Source of the DNA: Gnetum montanum
Lineage: Eukaryota; Streptophyta; Gnetopsida; Gnetales; Gnetaceae
DNA length: 64,000 nucleotides
Reading direction: 5' to 3'
Assembly: GCA_015680685.1 (NCBI GenBank)
Contig: MNCI01012642.1
Location: 370,054-434,053 of the forward strand
This document shows positions 22,320 to 33,950 of the stretch, one piece after another. Below the pieces are notes generated by a model that was not told the DNA's origin, made no database searches, and worked only from the letters and a program-made list of their open reading frames with translations. Each line of letters starts with the position of its first letter. Within the stretch, counting starts at the first letter, position 1. The position numbers and the translations under genes are program-made.

Positions 22320-23560
22320 TTCAAGTTAATTAGAATCAGTTCATAGAACCAAAATCTAGTTTTAACAAGCTTAGTTTTACAAAGATTCTAGTTGCCACAT
22401 TAATATCAAGCTACTTGGAAAAATATTTTAGAACCAATGTTAGGTTTAGAATAACTGAGAAGAAATTAGTTCTACAAGATTTTGGATTGTGTTACATATC
22501 AGTAGGAAAGAGCTTATAGAACAAAAATTTGATTTTATGAACAAGCTTATTTTTCGTTCTACATGAAAAGCTCAATGTCAACTTATATAGAAAGTGCTTT
22601 TAGGATAGAAAGTTGGTTCCAAGAAGAAAAAAATCATGTGATTTTCTTAAAGGTGTTATATACATTAGCAAGAAGCTCATAGAACCATAAATTAGTTCTA
22701 CAAATGGGCTCAATTGTGATTCTACCATGTTAGTTGATCATGTGTTAGCATTTGTATTAGTTGCTTAGTTCTAAAAGAAAGAATAAATATTTAGTCATAT
22801 AAATATCCAAAGCACTCATCCACATCATTACAATGCTACATTACTAAAAACTCCTAGAACCAAAATTTAGTTCCACAAGTAAAGCTCACCATTTATCATG
22901 TGGACCTAAGAAAAGAAAATGGTTTGTGGGACTAGATTGGTTCTACAAGTGTAGATCTAGTTCTATGAACCATGTCAACTCATAGAATAAATAAAGCTCA
23001 TAGACAAAACTTTGGTCTAGTAACAAGCTTGAAATTCATTCTATAAGCTTGGGATATACGACAAATCTACTTAAAGTTAATAAATATGTCAAGTTTATAC
23101 AAATGATTAATTATATGTTTAATCCAACTAAACAAAGTGAAACCAAGTAAAGTTTAAGACAAAGAAGATTTAATATTTAAGCTAAATTGAATTTATAGTA
23201 ATGGTTAAAGTGCTAGGTAAGCATAAGCATGAGGCTTGTAGAATCAAAATTTGGTTCTATAAAAGAGTTTTAAATCAATTCCACAAAGAATGATCATAGA
23301 AGAGAGATCTAATTCTATGAAAGAGCTTGAAATTAATTCTTTGAACAATCTCAAGGAAATCTTCACATTGATACAAAGCTAGTAGAACCAAAAAATGGTT
23401 TTAGAGAAAGCCTCTAATTTGGTTCTATGAGCCAGATTAACATAGTAGATTGTACACAAACAAAGCAAAAAGAGTCAAAAAGTAAATGAAAGCTACCTTA
23501 TTATTAAGAATCATAGAACCAAAACTTGATTCTACAATAAATCAATAAAATGATTCTACT
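22320..23560. repeat. Cluster of irregularly spaced palindromic motifs
   Basis: Motif TAGAACCAAA followed directly or after a short spacer by TTTGGTTCTA or a close variant, forming inverted repeats. Copies near 22,337, 22,686, 22,855, 23,239, 23,381 and 23,515, with single arms near 22,940, 22,975 and 23,423. Often preceded by 'agctcat'. Confidence 0.6.
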
Positions 23561-24279
23561 CATAAGTCATGATGACATTTCAACATATCAACAACTTGAC
23601 AAAGAATAATACACAAAGATATGGGCATCTAAACCAAATTAAAGCCTTATTAGAAAACAAGTCTTTGAGTTGAAGGAAAAAATGAACAAAAAATCACTAT
23701 ACACTCATGATTTGACACTACTTTCCATGTTACCTTAGTGATATTTATAGCTTTAAAATTATTCTAAAGACTAGCTGAGAATTGGCTTTATGAAGATGTT
23801 GTATAAAGTATTTGGGTCACAAAATTTAATAACAAAGCTACTTATGCTATGACTTGAATTTGAAATCTCTCAAGCTTTAATGATTTTATGATTCACTAAA
23901 GAAAGTAGCTCATTGAATTAAAAGAGATGAAGATATTTAAGAAATATGTTGATTATTGATTCTAATAGCCTATCTTAAAGAAAGAAAATTAAAATTTAAA
24001 ATTTTTGCTATTAACTAATATATATGCACTAAGTTTTAAATTATAAAGCAAGGTTGGAATACAAATTTATAGGGTAGAAGCTAAGTTGCAAAGCTAAGAC
24101 TAATCCCTTAAAGCCAAAAGTACAATGAACTTATAACTTAAGCTTCTTCATGAATCTTAAGCTTTCATAATGTCTCACAAAATAAGGGAAGAAGTATATT
24201 AGAAGTTCCAAGATATAGATACTTTTAGTTTTTATGTCTATTCATAGCCATTCAAACTTAACATTTTCTAGATTCAACA

Positions 24280-25590
24280 ATGGCTAGATATTGAGCATTT
24301 AGAGTTGGAACAAGATGAAGAATATGTTTTTGAATTTGAAAAGGAAAAAATCTTGTTAAAAAATTAGGTATCATGGATTTCAAATCCATGGAAGAATGAC
24401 ATCAAATATATGAGAAGATAGGTCTTAATAAGCTTATTTTTAGGCCCATGGTAAATATGATAAGAGATGTTATCAATTAATTATTGGATAAAAATATAAA
24501 TGAGAAAGAAAAGCTTCATTTCAAAGGATACGCCAAGTAATATATTGATATCAGCATCATGAAGCCATATTAGCTATATGGAATTATAGAGTCAAATATT
24601 AGTAAAGCTAAAGCTAAAAAAATTAATGAAGAAGTCATGACCAAAATATTTTGGGTACATCATGATACAATGAAAATTGCTAAGCTCTCACCAACACAAC
24701 TCATCAAGGAAATATAGAAACACCATTCCAAAGATAGACAAGATTAGGTTACTGTATAGAATTTTTATTTTAGTACTTAATTTTTGTATAGGCCATGAGA
24801 TTAGTTTTGTTATGGATTATCATATTTTTGCTTGAGTAGCTTTGGAAAGTGATAAGCATTTCTTCCTAGTACAATACATGAATGATGTAACAAAGCCTTT
24901 CAGAAATCTTTGAGCAAAAAATAAAACTAAGTTTAAGCTTATTTCTGATCGGTTTCCTCTTAAGTGAGGTACCAAAGCTAGAATGCATAATGGCTATTTT
25001 TGTAGGTTACAGCTTATAATAGAAAGCTTAAATAGAGGCTCCATGTTATGATTTTTTCCCAATGATTTATCAGAGGATCTATTTTGATTCTCAATCTCTA
25101 GAATTTTTAATGAACTATGTTTATCCTAATTTGTTCAAATTTATTTGGGGAGTTCCTCCTCCAATAATTGAAGAAATAAAGAATAAATATCATGCATTTG
25201 TCTCTCTTCATACTAGGTTTTGAAGGATATACCTACAAACTCCTAAAATTTGTAGCTCCTTATTTCATGACTCTAGAATTTGGAAGGTAAATGTGCAAGA
25301 GCCCTTTAAGAAATAACTATAAGAATAAAAAAAATTCTCTAAAATTTAGCTTTTAAAAATTTAATAATGCTAAGCATTTAAAAGAAATGACTAAGAAATA
25401 TAAAGAGCAATGTGATCTTTTAATCACTCCAAAGAAAATCTATTTAGCTACAAAGACAAGGAAGCTTAACCAACCTAATGAAATAGATAGTATTTATCTA
25501 AGAGCTTCTAAAAAATAAGTAAATCAAGCTAAAGAGAAAGTGGAAGAGAAATTGAGAAGAAGTCTGTCAATGAAGCTCCCAACATCATTA
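24280..25590 (+). pseudogene. E5 coding-like region A, function unknown
   Basis: Two plus-strand stretches read as protein apart from scattered stops: 24,360-24,740 (for example INEKEKLHFKGYAK, KAKAKKINEEVMTKIF) and 24,810-25,140 (ALESDKHFFLVQYMNDV, KFKLISDRFPLK, then GTKARMHNGYFCRLQL). Most stops are TAG or TAA at places suited to Trp or Gln. Charged and without catalytic motifs, it could be a gag-like structural protein, but I recognise no domain. Confidence 0.35.
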
Positions 25591-25594
25591 TGTG

Positions 25595-26072
25595 TGTAAT
25601 GTCCCTATTTCCAAATGAAGTTGCTACCTAATAAAGATGGTGCCTCTTCATAAAAGTGTTATCGTTATCGTAACAAGACCTGAAAGGGTGTGTTATAATT
25701 GAGACCCAAAATGGCACATTGTAATAATAGACATGTCTCTTGAGGTAACCTTTGGGGGTTTGACCTAAGGCATTTATACTCATGCTTACAAGTTGTGCTA
25801 ACATGGAGTGGCAAAGTAGGTACAAACAAGTCACAAGAGCCAAGTGAAGTGGGACAGGAAGAGGATTGGCCATCCCTTCTGGCTAGTGATAGGCCTAACC
25901 ATGGTGGTAGTGCTAGATTGCCTCTAAGGAATAAATGATAAAGGAAGAAAACCCCAAGGAACACTCTCAAACAATGAGCCAAATACATTATTTCATATCA
26001 ATAAAGCATTATTTTCTTTCTCTTCCTGCATTTTTCCAGTTATTTCCTTTATGTATAATGTGAAATGTTACA
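25595..26072. mobile_element. Candidate solo LTR inside E5
   Basis: A 478-bp island, less AT-rich than its surroundings, starting TGTAATGTCCC and ending AAATGTTACA, with an AATAAAG signal near 26,000. Flanks ATGTG and TATAT do not make a clear duplication, so the ends are uncertain. It breaks the coding-like reading of E5. Confidence 0.4.
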
Positions 26073-26199
26073 TATATTTTATGTTTGGTATATAGTCTTC
26101 TTATGTATAATGTCTAATATAATGTGTATTTGATGTTTTCCATGACATCTAAGGATGGGATGGCACAATATGAATTTTGTTGATGTCTAAAGAGCTAAG

Positions 26200-26663
26200 A
26201 GCATCCATTAGCTATGGATTTCTCTAAGGATCATATAGATATAATGAAAGAAAACTATTTTTCTTGGAAGCTCAAGAGTCTAGAAGAAGATTTTCATGAT
26301 GAAAATTTCCTTTAAATAGCATTGAGTTTGCTAGAGTCCAAAAAACAAGAAAATCTAGGATTGAGATTATTAAAGAAAAGAAGGATAAACAACAAAAGTT
26401 ATTAAAGCAAGAACAACTAGAGCGATAATAGTTGGAACAATAGCAATAACAACAAGGATAACTTAAATGAGATGAGAGCTCAACCCTTGAACCATTGTCA
26501 CTAGTCTTAACTACTTTGGATTTCTCTTTTGGCTATCAAAAGAACTGAGCTACAAGATATTTCAAAGTTAGAAAAAAAAAGGAAGGATCATCTTGAGCTA
26601 ATAATATCAAACCAAAATAGAAACTAAAACTAGTGTTATGTTTCCATATAAGGAAGATGATCC
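26200..26663 (+). pseudogene. E5 coding-like region B, part before E2
   Basis: A Lys/Glu-rich and then Gln-rich reading (KSRIEIIKEKKDKQQKLL, then a run of Gln codons in which several CAA/CAG have become TAA/TAG near 26,415-26,460), followed by TLEPLSLVLTTLDFSFGYQKN. Looks like a coiled coil and a polyGln tract. Interrupted at 26,664 by E2; continues at 33,957. Confidence 0.4.
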
Positions 26664-26668
26664 ATTAA
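26664..26668. repeat. E2 target site duplication, left (ATTAA)
   Basis: ATTAA directly before the E2 LTR; same bases at 33,957-33,961. Confidence 0.85.
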
Positions 26669-27518
26669 TGATGAGTGGCGAGGTACCCCTACACTCAACC
26701 ATACAAAATGAGCATAGCACACGTGATTCGGTCGAACTCCGCAGACTAAATGCCTAAATGCCCCATGGAACACTTGGGGTTAATCATTCGTTGTCTTCCC
26801 AGACTTACATGTTGTTGTCACAGTGTATGGTTAAGTCAAGGTATATGATTTTTATAGCTTTTCTATTTTTCTCCTATGCTAAAGGGTGAAGGGTTGAGAA
26901 AGCTAACTAACTCTAACTAAGGACCTAAGTCTAAATTAACTAGCATCAGCATTCGTTCCCACTTACCGTACACACCCTGAACTATGCAACTATGGCTACC
27001 AAACACTAATCGTTACTAGGATCACCACATGTAATGCACGTGCTTGAAGTGGTCATACTGAGGCACTTAACTAGCCTAAACATGATGAGCAGCTGATTCC
27101 TTGACTAGCCGTACACATCCATAGATGCTCGTAGTCAAGTCGTACTCATCCCACACTCTAGGAGATAAGGGTGAGAGAAACTAATCACAATGAGTAGCTG
27201 ATTCCTTGATTAGCCATACACATTCGTCAATGCTCGTAATCAAGTTGTCCTCATGCCACACTAATGCATGTAATAAATAACAGGTAAGAAATAACATGTA
27301 ATAAAACTTATTCCATGCACTGCAAGGTTTATCCACAAAGCTTGTCTTTATTGCCGTACACAACTTGCGTTCAAGTACAAAGCTACTCGAATAAAGATCT
27401 ATTCACTTGGAGACTCCTACTGCAGGCACATAAAAAATATTCTATCTCTGGAGTGATCAAACTACTAGATTTTCCCTACTTTAAGCCTAAGATCAGAAAT
27501 GAGGGGAGTACCACCTCT

Positions 27519-27526
27519 TATTTATA
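27519..27526 (-). promoter_or_regulatory. E2 3' LTR TATA box
   Basis: TATAAATA on the minus strand, just downstream of the palindrome array. Confidence 0.55.
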
Positions 27527-27540
27527 GATTTGGTGACAGA

Positions 27541-27604
27541 CCGCGATATCGCGTATGCAATATCGCAGGGGACGACGTAATATCGTGGTGCATGCGATAT
27601 CATG
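27541..27604. repeat. GCGATATCGC palindrome array (4 units), E2 3' LTR
   Basis: Units GCGATATCGC, GCAATATCGC, GTAATATCGT and GCGATATCAT, joined by 'gtatg' or 'ggtgcat' spacers. Lies between the LTR end and the TATA box. Confidence 0.85.
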
Positions 27605-27612
27605 TCTCATCA

Positions 27613-27622
27613 TACCCCCATG
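27613..27622 (-). other. E2 polypurine tract
   Basis: CATGGGGGTA on the minus strand immediately before the 3' LTR; the same bases stand at 40,926-40,935 in E3. Primes plus-strand DNA synthesis. Confidence 0.65.
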
Positions 27623-29756
27623 ACTAAATGAAAACTCATCCTTGAATTCCTTACAATAATATCAGGAAGGTATGGAATTATTGAGGGGAATGGAACTAAT
27701 GGGATGACATGTGAACGGATCATTATTACAAGACTTGACAAAATGGGTGTTCATGACAACAAGGGTGAACACCTTATTACAATGACATCAGGCCTTTGTT
27801 GGCAACTGAGAAAGAGAGAGAGAAAGAAGTGTTGCTGCTGCCAATGCCAAGATTGCGCCTTCATTTTCCATCTGTAAATGCACCATTGATCTTTCTCCTT
27901 GCATAGTTTCTTCAGCGCTACTCCATTCCAAGTGTTTGCTCCAAATCCAATCCATTGTTTGCATGGTCACCATCTGCACACACAACACAATCTTAATTAG
28001 CAAGGGTAAATGAATCATCATGTAATTGATACCTTGCTACGGTGTAAGTCCATTGTCTAGGTTGTGGTATGGCTGATATGGATTTGGGAATATATTAATG
28101 ATGACTACCAAATATGTAGGGGTTAAGAAGAAAATCAAAAAAATTTGGGGCTAGGAGAAAATTGAAAAAATTAGGCCTCGTACCCCCATGACTAATTGTG
28201 AACCTTCGGTAGCGTTAGAATGGAGAAGGAAAGGAAGTATGAAAGATAGATAAAAAGGAACAACTATGGCATCGATGAAATGGATGTCAATATGGTAATG
28301 AACAAAATAAAATCAATTGCAAAATGTTAGGGGAAAGAAGTTAACGGATGCTCCAAGTAGGAATGTCAGTGGATCCTCCCCAAAGCAGGCTCATGCCCTT
28401 AATGCCCTGACAAACCCACATTCAAAGAGTCCGTACGCTCTGGGAATGTCCTTTGGAACAAGAGTTAAAGTCTTAACCGTAAGAATTTACCAAAAAGAAA
28501 ATAATGCATCTACCAAAATATATACACTAATGATACAATTGGCAATGAGATGAGTAATGGAGAGAAGGATAGAGAGAAGAAAGTGGAATGGAATCCCAAG
28601 GACAAGGTGGTGTATAGCCCCTTGTGTAGTTCATGATTAATGTAACTTGGAAAATCTGATTCCAACTCCGGCCTCAAACAAACCACTGCCAGTGACTTCG
28701 CATCAATGCATTCAGCTAACCATCCACTTGGATAACAAGAATGCCTCTTCCAAGAGCCACCACCATTCCGACGAAACAAAGGAGGGAATGGAAAGTGAGG
28801 AGGGCCTTAGTTAGAGGGAACACTTTTGGCTCCATAACTAGTGCTTGTAGCCCAAGTTTATTCGTCTAAGGGGTATGCTTTGAATTCTCACTTTGTTGTG
28901 TTTTTTTTATGTGTTTTATGTTTTTATGCATGAGAACCACACCATGCAAAGACTTTTTATTTTTATTAACTCAGCTTATGATAATTGGGGTAACATCGGA
29001 ACGACAAGGAAACTCAAGAAGAAAAACATCCAAGCACCCAAAAGAATGACTAACACAAAAGCATCAAGTTCCCTTGAAGTCACACCCTTTGCAATCCTTG
29101 AGTTCTTTATTAGTTTCAGAAATGCCCAGTCACTGATTTGTTAAAGTTCTTATTAGAAGGGGAATGTACATTTCCAAGCCGAGAGAAACCATAGAAACTG
29201 GTGGATGGATGGATGAAGTGGTCTCATTGTCTGTCATATCAAAAGAAACATACCTTAGTATCAACATTGTGACTTAAAGATAAAAACCAAACATTAGCAA
29301 TCAATATGAAAATAGTTCATACCATCATTCCGAACACTTATTATGGAACAAACTTACAGGGTGGATCACATACACACACATAAAATGGAAAAAGTATAAT
29401 GATGTTGTAAAACAAAAAATAAGAAAAGTTAAAGAAAGTTGTAAAACAAAAATTAGAAAAGTTAAAGAAATTTGTAGAACAAAAACGTGTAAAATAAAAA
29501 TGTGTAAAACAACAATGTTGTAAAACAAAAATGTGTAAAACAAAAATGTTGTAAAACAAAAATGTGTAAAACAAAATGTTGTAAAACAAAAACTTAAAAG
29601 AACTGAGGGCCCCATATAATTAGCATAGGTGGCCATCTCCGCCATGACTGAGTTGTAAGGGAGAGATCTAAAATAATGAACGTCTATTTGAATTACGTAA
29701 AAGTGCCCAACTTCTCCCAATTGATGATCTTAGATTAAGGGATGAAAGTTGGCAAC
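27623..29756 (-). other. E2 3' region (non-coding)
   Basis: Aligns with E3 40,936-43,050 over its whole length and, for 28,890-29,660, with E1 1-690. Short frames exist; one on the minus strand at 28,510-28,779 (AKSLAVVCLRPELESDFP) keeps recognisable wording in E3 near 41,960-42,030, so a small coding relic is possible but unproven. The side next to protease is where E1 would carry pol. Confidence 0.6.
29406..29592. repeat. Minisatellite TGTAAAACAAAAATGT in E2
   Basis: About ten imperfect 15-20 bp units of 'tgtaaaacaaaaatgt' with 'ttg' variants. E3 has only about three units at the matching place (42,822-42,882). It creates long Phe/Thr/Leu-rich frames that are artefacts. Confidence 0.85.
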
Positions 29757-30114
29757 GGTCATATTCCAATGTGTCTATGCCTTCATTGTTGGCATGGGTT
29801 TCCTCAGTTCGTTCCATGCATATTTGGTTGCTCCTTCGAGTAGCTGTCAACCACGGGGTGTCTACAACTTCTTGTGTGGTTGCTACATATAGGCATCTTT
29901 GGTTCAAAGTTTCTTGGGCACACCTATTACATGGAGGCATTTCCTCCATGTCATCACCCGATGAATCACTATATGTGATGCATGGAACTTTCCTCTTCTC
30001 GATCTTTCCATAAATGTTTATCTTAGAGATTTCCAAGGAAAGATCGGGGATCCTAAGGTATGCGTCTACTGTGCTTAGCCATGCCCTTCCCATTATAATT
30101 GGTAAGTCCCCTTC
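29757..30114 (-). pseudogene. E2 protease, C-terminal part (cut by gap)
   Basis: Minus frame 29,668-30,093 begins with MGRAWLSTVDAYL and DLSLEISKINIYGKI, the region after the retropepsin active site, matching E1 and E3. The DSG active site itself falls in the adjacent run of N. Homology to E1 ends near 29,757, where E1 continues to RT. Confidence 0.75.
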
Positions 30115-30513
30115 NNNNNNNNNNNNNNNNNNNNNNNNNNNNNNNNNNNNNNNNNNNNNNNNNNNNNNNNNNNNNNNNNNNNNNNNNNNNNNNNNNNNNN
30201 NNNNNNNNNNNNNNNNNNNNNNNNNNNNNNNNNNNNNNNNNNNNNNNNNNNNNNNNNNNNNNNNNNNNNNNNNNNNNNNNNNNNNNNNNNNNNNNNNNNN
30301 NNNNNNNNNNNNNNNNNNNNNNNNNNNNNNNNNNNNNNNNNNNNNNNNNNNNNNNNNNNNNNNNNNNNNNNNNNNNNNNNNNNNNNNNNNNNNNNNNNNN
30401 NNNNNNNNNNNNNNNNNNNNNNNNNNNNNNNNNNNNNNNNNNNNNNNNNNNNNNNNNNNNNNNNNNNNNNNNNNNNNNNNNNNNNNNNNNNNNNNNNNNN
30501 NNNNNNNNNNNNN
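30115..30513. other. Assembly gap (399 N)
   Basis: Falls between protease and the Pro/Gln-rich linker of E2. The aligned part of E3 (43,408-43,984) is 577 bp, so the true length is probably larger than shown. Confidence 1.
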
Positions 30514-32789
30514 GGTGTTATGGGAACTACTTGTGATGGAAGAGGTGCGGATGGATTAGGAGGATGGTGTGGGTATGGAGTGTCTCCCGGAGGAGAATGA
30601 GTCCTTCTAAAGTACTCCCGAACTTGGTAGTGACGGTTGGGAGTTGTGTGACTCATAGAGTCACTTGGAGAAATCGGTTGCTGCGCATAATATCTATAAG
30701 GGTCAGGCTGCTGGTAAGGGTACTATTGTTTTAGCAATGGCATCCCCCATGACTGTGGGTATTTCCACTACTGATGTTGTTCGATGGGTTCTGGTGGAGT
30801 TCCACTTGGATAATACGTTAGTGGTTGGTGGAACTGCCTTGTGTTACCTTGTGGATAAGGTAACCTTCGGGTTGTTTACCGTTGGTTGAGTCTTGGATTA
30901 AGTGCATACACCCCAGACTTCTATAGATGTGAGATGATGGGGCAACATCCATTAGGACGGTCATAGTGGCAAATCTCACATCCACCGTCATTGTCTATGT
31001 CAGAGTCCTCAGCCACATCGAAGTTAGTGATTTTTCCCTTACCCTTGTTATGTACAAGGCCTAAATCTCTCCACTTTTTCTTACCTTTGTCACTACTTTG
31101 TTCAACCTTAGACTCTTCTACAATTTTTAAGATATTTTCAATTCTCGAGTCTAAGAAATCCCACATTTGGTCTACCTTGGCCGATACCTCGGTTGTTAAT
31201 TTTTGGATTGGCAAGGTTTTCTGATTCACCAACTCTTCTATTGGTGACTCATCCTCTTCATCACAAAATTTCACTCCCTTCTTTCGAAGGGAGGGATCGT
31301 GGTTGTACTCTTCTGCACTTTCCCTTTTTCATAGCTCACCTTCTTCTTTTTCTACTTGTTCCAACAAGCTACGTACTTCATGGGCTCTAAGTTGTAAGAG
31401 TCTCCCTTGGGCGTAAGTTCCAAGGGTTCTTCTAGTTTCATGCCTTAGCCCATCCACGATGTGGCGAAGTTGCTCCCGCTAAGCGTACCCATGGCCCGAG
31501 CAATGATGTAACAATGTATAATAGAGGGTCATGGCAGCATCCAAGGGTTCATATGTACCTTACTTCTAGCCTTGGATCTGCTTACACAAATTGGACACTC
31601 TGGAGTACGTTTGATACTTTTCGTTGAACAATTCTAGCATCGTACTCCACCTCCTAATGGTTTCCGGTTTTAAGGACCAGTACCAACTCTCTTCTTCTTT
31701 AGTGAGTGTCCTTGGGAACAAATTAATTTTTTGCCACTCATTTTCTATATTCTACAAGGCACAGGCATCATGGAATTCCTGTAAATGATTTTGCGGATCA
31801 GCACTGTATCCCCCTTCAAATCGTGGGATATTATTCATGTCTAATCGCTTGATCTGGCTATTCTTTAAATGTCTTATGGGAATCCTAACCGCCTCCATTA
31901 TGTCAAGCATACTTTGAGTTGTGAGTAGGGGCTCATCATGATCGTCTCTTTCATGATGCCTGTGATGTCTTTGTTGTTCCCTACCCTCCCTACGTCCTTG
32001 CCCTTGTCCTCTCTCTCGACTTTCCCGTCGAGGTCTTTCATCCTTTTTACCTTTATCCTCACCTTTATATTCATGGTGGCTACTCCTAGATGTGGAAGGA
32101 GAGGGTGAGTGATGTGAAGAAGGGGAAGAAGAAGGGGAACCATCGCCATGACGATGTTTCTTACCTTCTCTTCGGCTGCTACGGCCCTAATTGTGGTGAT
32201 GATCTAAGTGCCCATCCTTAGCATGAGTGGTTGTTCCTTCTGTGAATAGTTGGTGTTCACGGGCATCAAAACCAGTGTTATGTATCGTTGATCGTAGGTT
32301 CTAATACCCAACCTCCTCATCATCGTTAGGAGGGGGAACATCGTTTGCTAATGAACCCGTGATAAGGGGTTCCTCATCTCCTATTTCACTAAGGATGTGC
32401 AGGGCTTTGCCCTTCAGAAAAGTATGTTGACTCTCCTGCCTTAAGTCCCTCATACTTTGGGCATCTGTGGGATAATAATCCCTCATTTCAAAGTCTTCCG
32501 CAACGTATTCAGCATATAGCTCAGTCATGCCTATCTGTGCTAAGGCATGGAAAAGCATCCGAGGTACTGATTGATCTGGGGGTAACACAATGTTACCTTG
32601 CAAATCTCTCCATCGCAGCTGTTCATCTTAATGAAGGATAAAAGTGAAGTCTGGAATATACTCATCACGATGAGTATAAACTATCTTGTATTGTTTAGGA
32701 TTTGGCTGATTTTGGTTATGTTTTTTATGTTGCCGACTATCTTGTGTGTGGTCCTTAGGTGGTGAGTTGCTCTTATGAGAAGAAGGCAT
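30514..32789 (-). pseudogene. E2 gag (decayed)
   Basis: Start ATG at 32,789 (MPSSHKSN), fixed by the same opening in E1 and E3. In order: YKIVYTHRDEYIPDFTF; NIVLPPDQSVPRMLFHALAQI (32,301-32,603); a His/Arg/Asp-rich tract; the gag core near 31,800-31,450 (NNIPRFEGG, DPQNHLQ, KYQT-like); a Glu/Lys-rich segment with LPIQKLTTEVSAKVDQMWD (30,921-31,274); CEICHYDRPNGCC, a Cys-rich spot that is not a canonical knuckle; and a Pro/Tyr/Gln-rich linker up to the gap. Forms the particle. Many single-base breaks. Confidence 0.8.
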
Positions 32790-32912
32790 TTTTATTGGTG
32801 TGCTAATTCACTGTTATATAAATTTTTATCTTGATTAACCTGAAGGTTCATTAAGGCTCACAACAATGTGAGTGATATCCCTTATGTTCTATTCAGCGTA
32901 CAAACACTTAGT

Positions 32913-32930
32913 CCCTAGCAATGGTGCCAA
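32913..32930 (-). other. E2 primer binding site (tRNA-Asp-like)
   Basis: TTGGCACCATTGCTAGGG on the minus strand next to the 5' LTR; 13 or so of 18 bases agree with the Athila-type site for tRNA-Asp, the changes being mostly C to T or G to A. Confidence 0.7.
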
Positions 32931-33786
32931 TGATGTGTGGCGAGGTACCCCTACACTCAACCATACAAAATTAGTGTAGCATGCACAATCCCATTGAACT
33001 CTGTAGACTAAATGCCTAAACGCCCCATGGAACACTTGGGGATAATCATTCATTGTATTCCCAAACTTACTTGTTGTTGTCACGGTGTATGGTTAAGTAA
33101 GTCCGAGGTATATGGTTTTTATAGCTTTTTTGTTTTTCTCCTATGCTAAAGGGTGAAGGGTTGAGAAAGCTAACTAACTCTAACTAAGGACCTAAGTCTA
33201 AATTAACTAGCGCCAGCATCCATTCCCACTTACCATACACACCCTGAACTATCCAACTATGGCTACCAAACGCTAATCATTACTAGGATCACCACACGTA
33301 ACACACATGCTCGAAGTGGTCATACTGAGGCACTTAACTAGCCTAAACATGATGAGCAGCTAATTCCTTGACTAGCTGTACACATCCATAGAATGCTCGT
33401 AGTCAAGTCGTACTCATCCCGCGCTCTAGGAGATAAGGGTGAGAGAAACTAATCATGATGAGTAGTCGATTCCCTGATTAGCCGTACACATTCATCAATG
33501 CTCGTAATCAAGTCATACTCATGCTACGCTAATGCATGTAATAAATAACAGGTAAGAAATAACATGTAATAAAACCTATTCCATGCACTGCAAGGTTTAT
33601 CCACAAAGCTCGTCTTTATTGCCGTACACAACTTGTGTTCAGGTACAAAGCTGCTCGAATAAAGATCCGTTCACTTGGGGACTCCTACAGCGGGCACATG
33701 GAAAATATTCTATCTCTGGAGTGATCAAACTGCCAGAGTTTCCCTACTTTAAGCCTAGGATCAGAAATGAGGGGAGTGTTGCCTCT

Positions 33787-33794
33787 TATTTATA
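33787..33794 (-). promoter_or_regulatory. E2 5' LTR TATA box
   Basis: TATAAATA on the minus strand about 17 bases downstream of the palindrome array; likely core promoter of E2. Confidence 0.6.
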
Positions 33795-33810
33795 GATTTG
33801 GCAGCAGACC

Positions 33811-33950
33811 GCGATATTGCGTAGGTGATATCGCAGGGGATGACGCGATATCGTGTACGCGATATGGCATGGGATGCGATATCGTGACGACTACAATATC
33901 GCTTACGTGATATCACGTACGCGATATCGCGGTGCATGCAATATCGTGTC
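33811..33950. repeat. GCGATATCGC palindrome array (9 units), E2 5' LTR
   Basis: Nine GATATC-centred units (perfect GCGATATCGC plus variants such as GTGATATCAC and GCGATATCGT) over 140 bp, separated by palindromic GTACGC-type spacers. The largest of the four arrays. Confidence 0.9.

Larger units (their letters stand above)
26669..27612 (-). repeat. E2 3' LTR
   Basis: 944 bp, plus-strand start TGATGAGTGGCGAGG, end CATGTCTCATCA. TATA box at 27,519-27,526 (minus) and AATAAA near 27,350. The U3 beyond the TATA box carries four GATATC-type palindromes, against nine in the 5' LTR, which explains most of the length difference. Confidence 0.9.

Noticed and set aside
22320-23560. CRISPR array
   Set aside because: Plant nuclear context, irregular spacing and imperfect motifs.
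25628-25988. Two overlapping minus frames (81 and 107 codons) as a gene
   Set aside because: They lie within the candidate solo LTR, overlap in different frames and match no family.
29325-29720. Minus frame with repeated Phe/Thr/Leu units
   Set aside because: Translation of the TGTAAAACAAAAATGT minisatellite in a non-coding region; not kept in E3.
30014-30656. Frames of 145-187 codons across 30,115-30,513
   Set aside because: Same reason; the real content is protease and linker of E2 on the minus strand.
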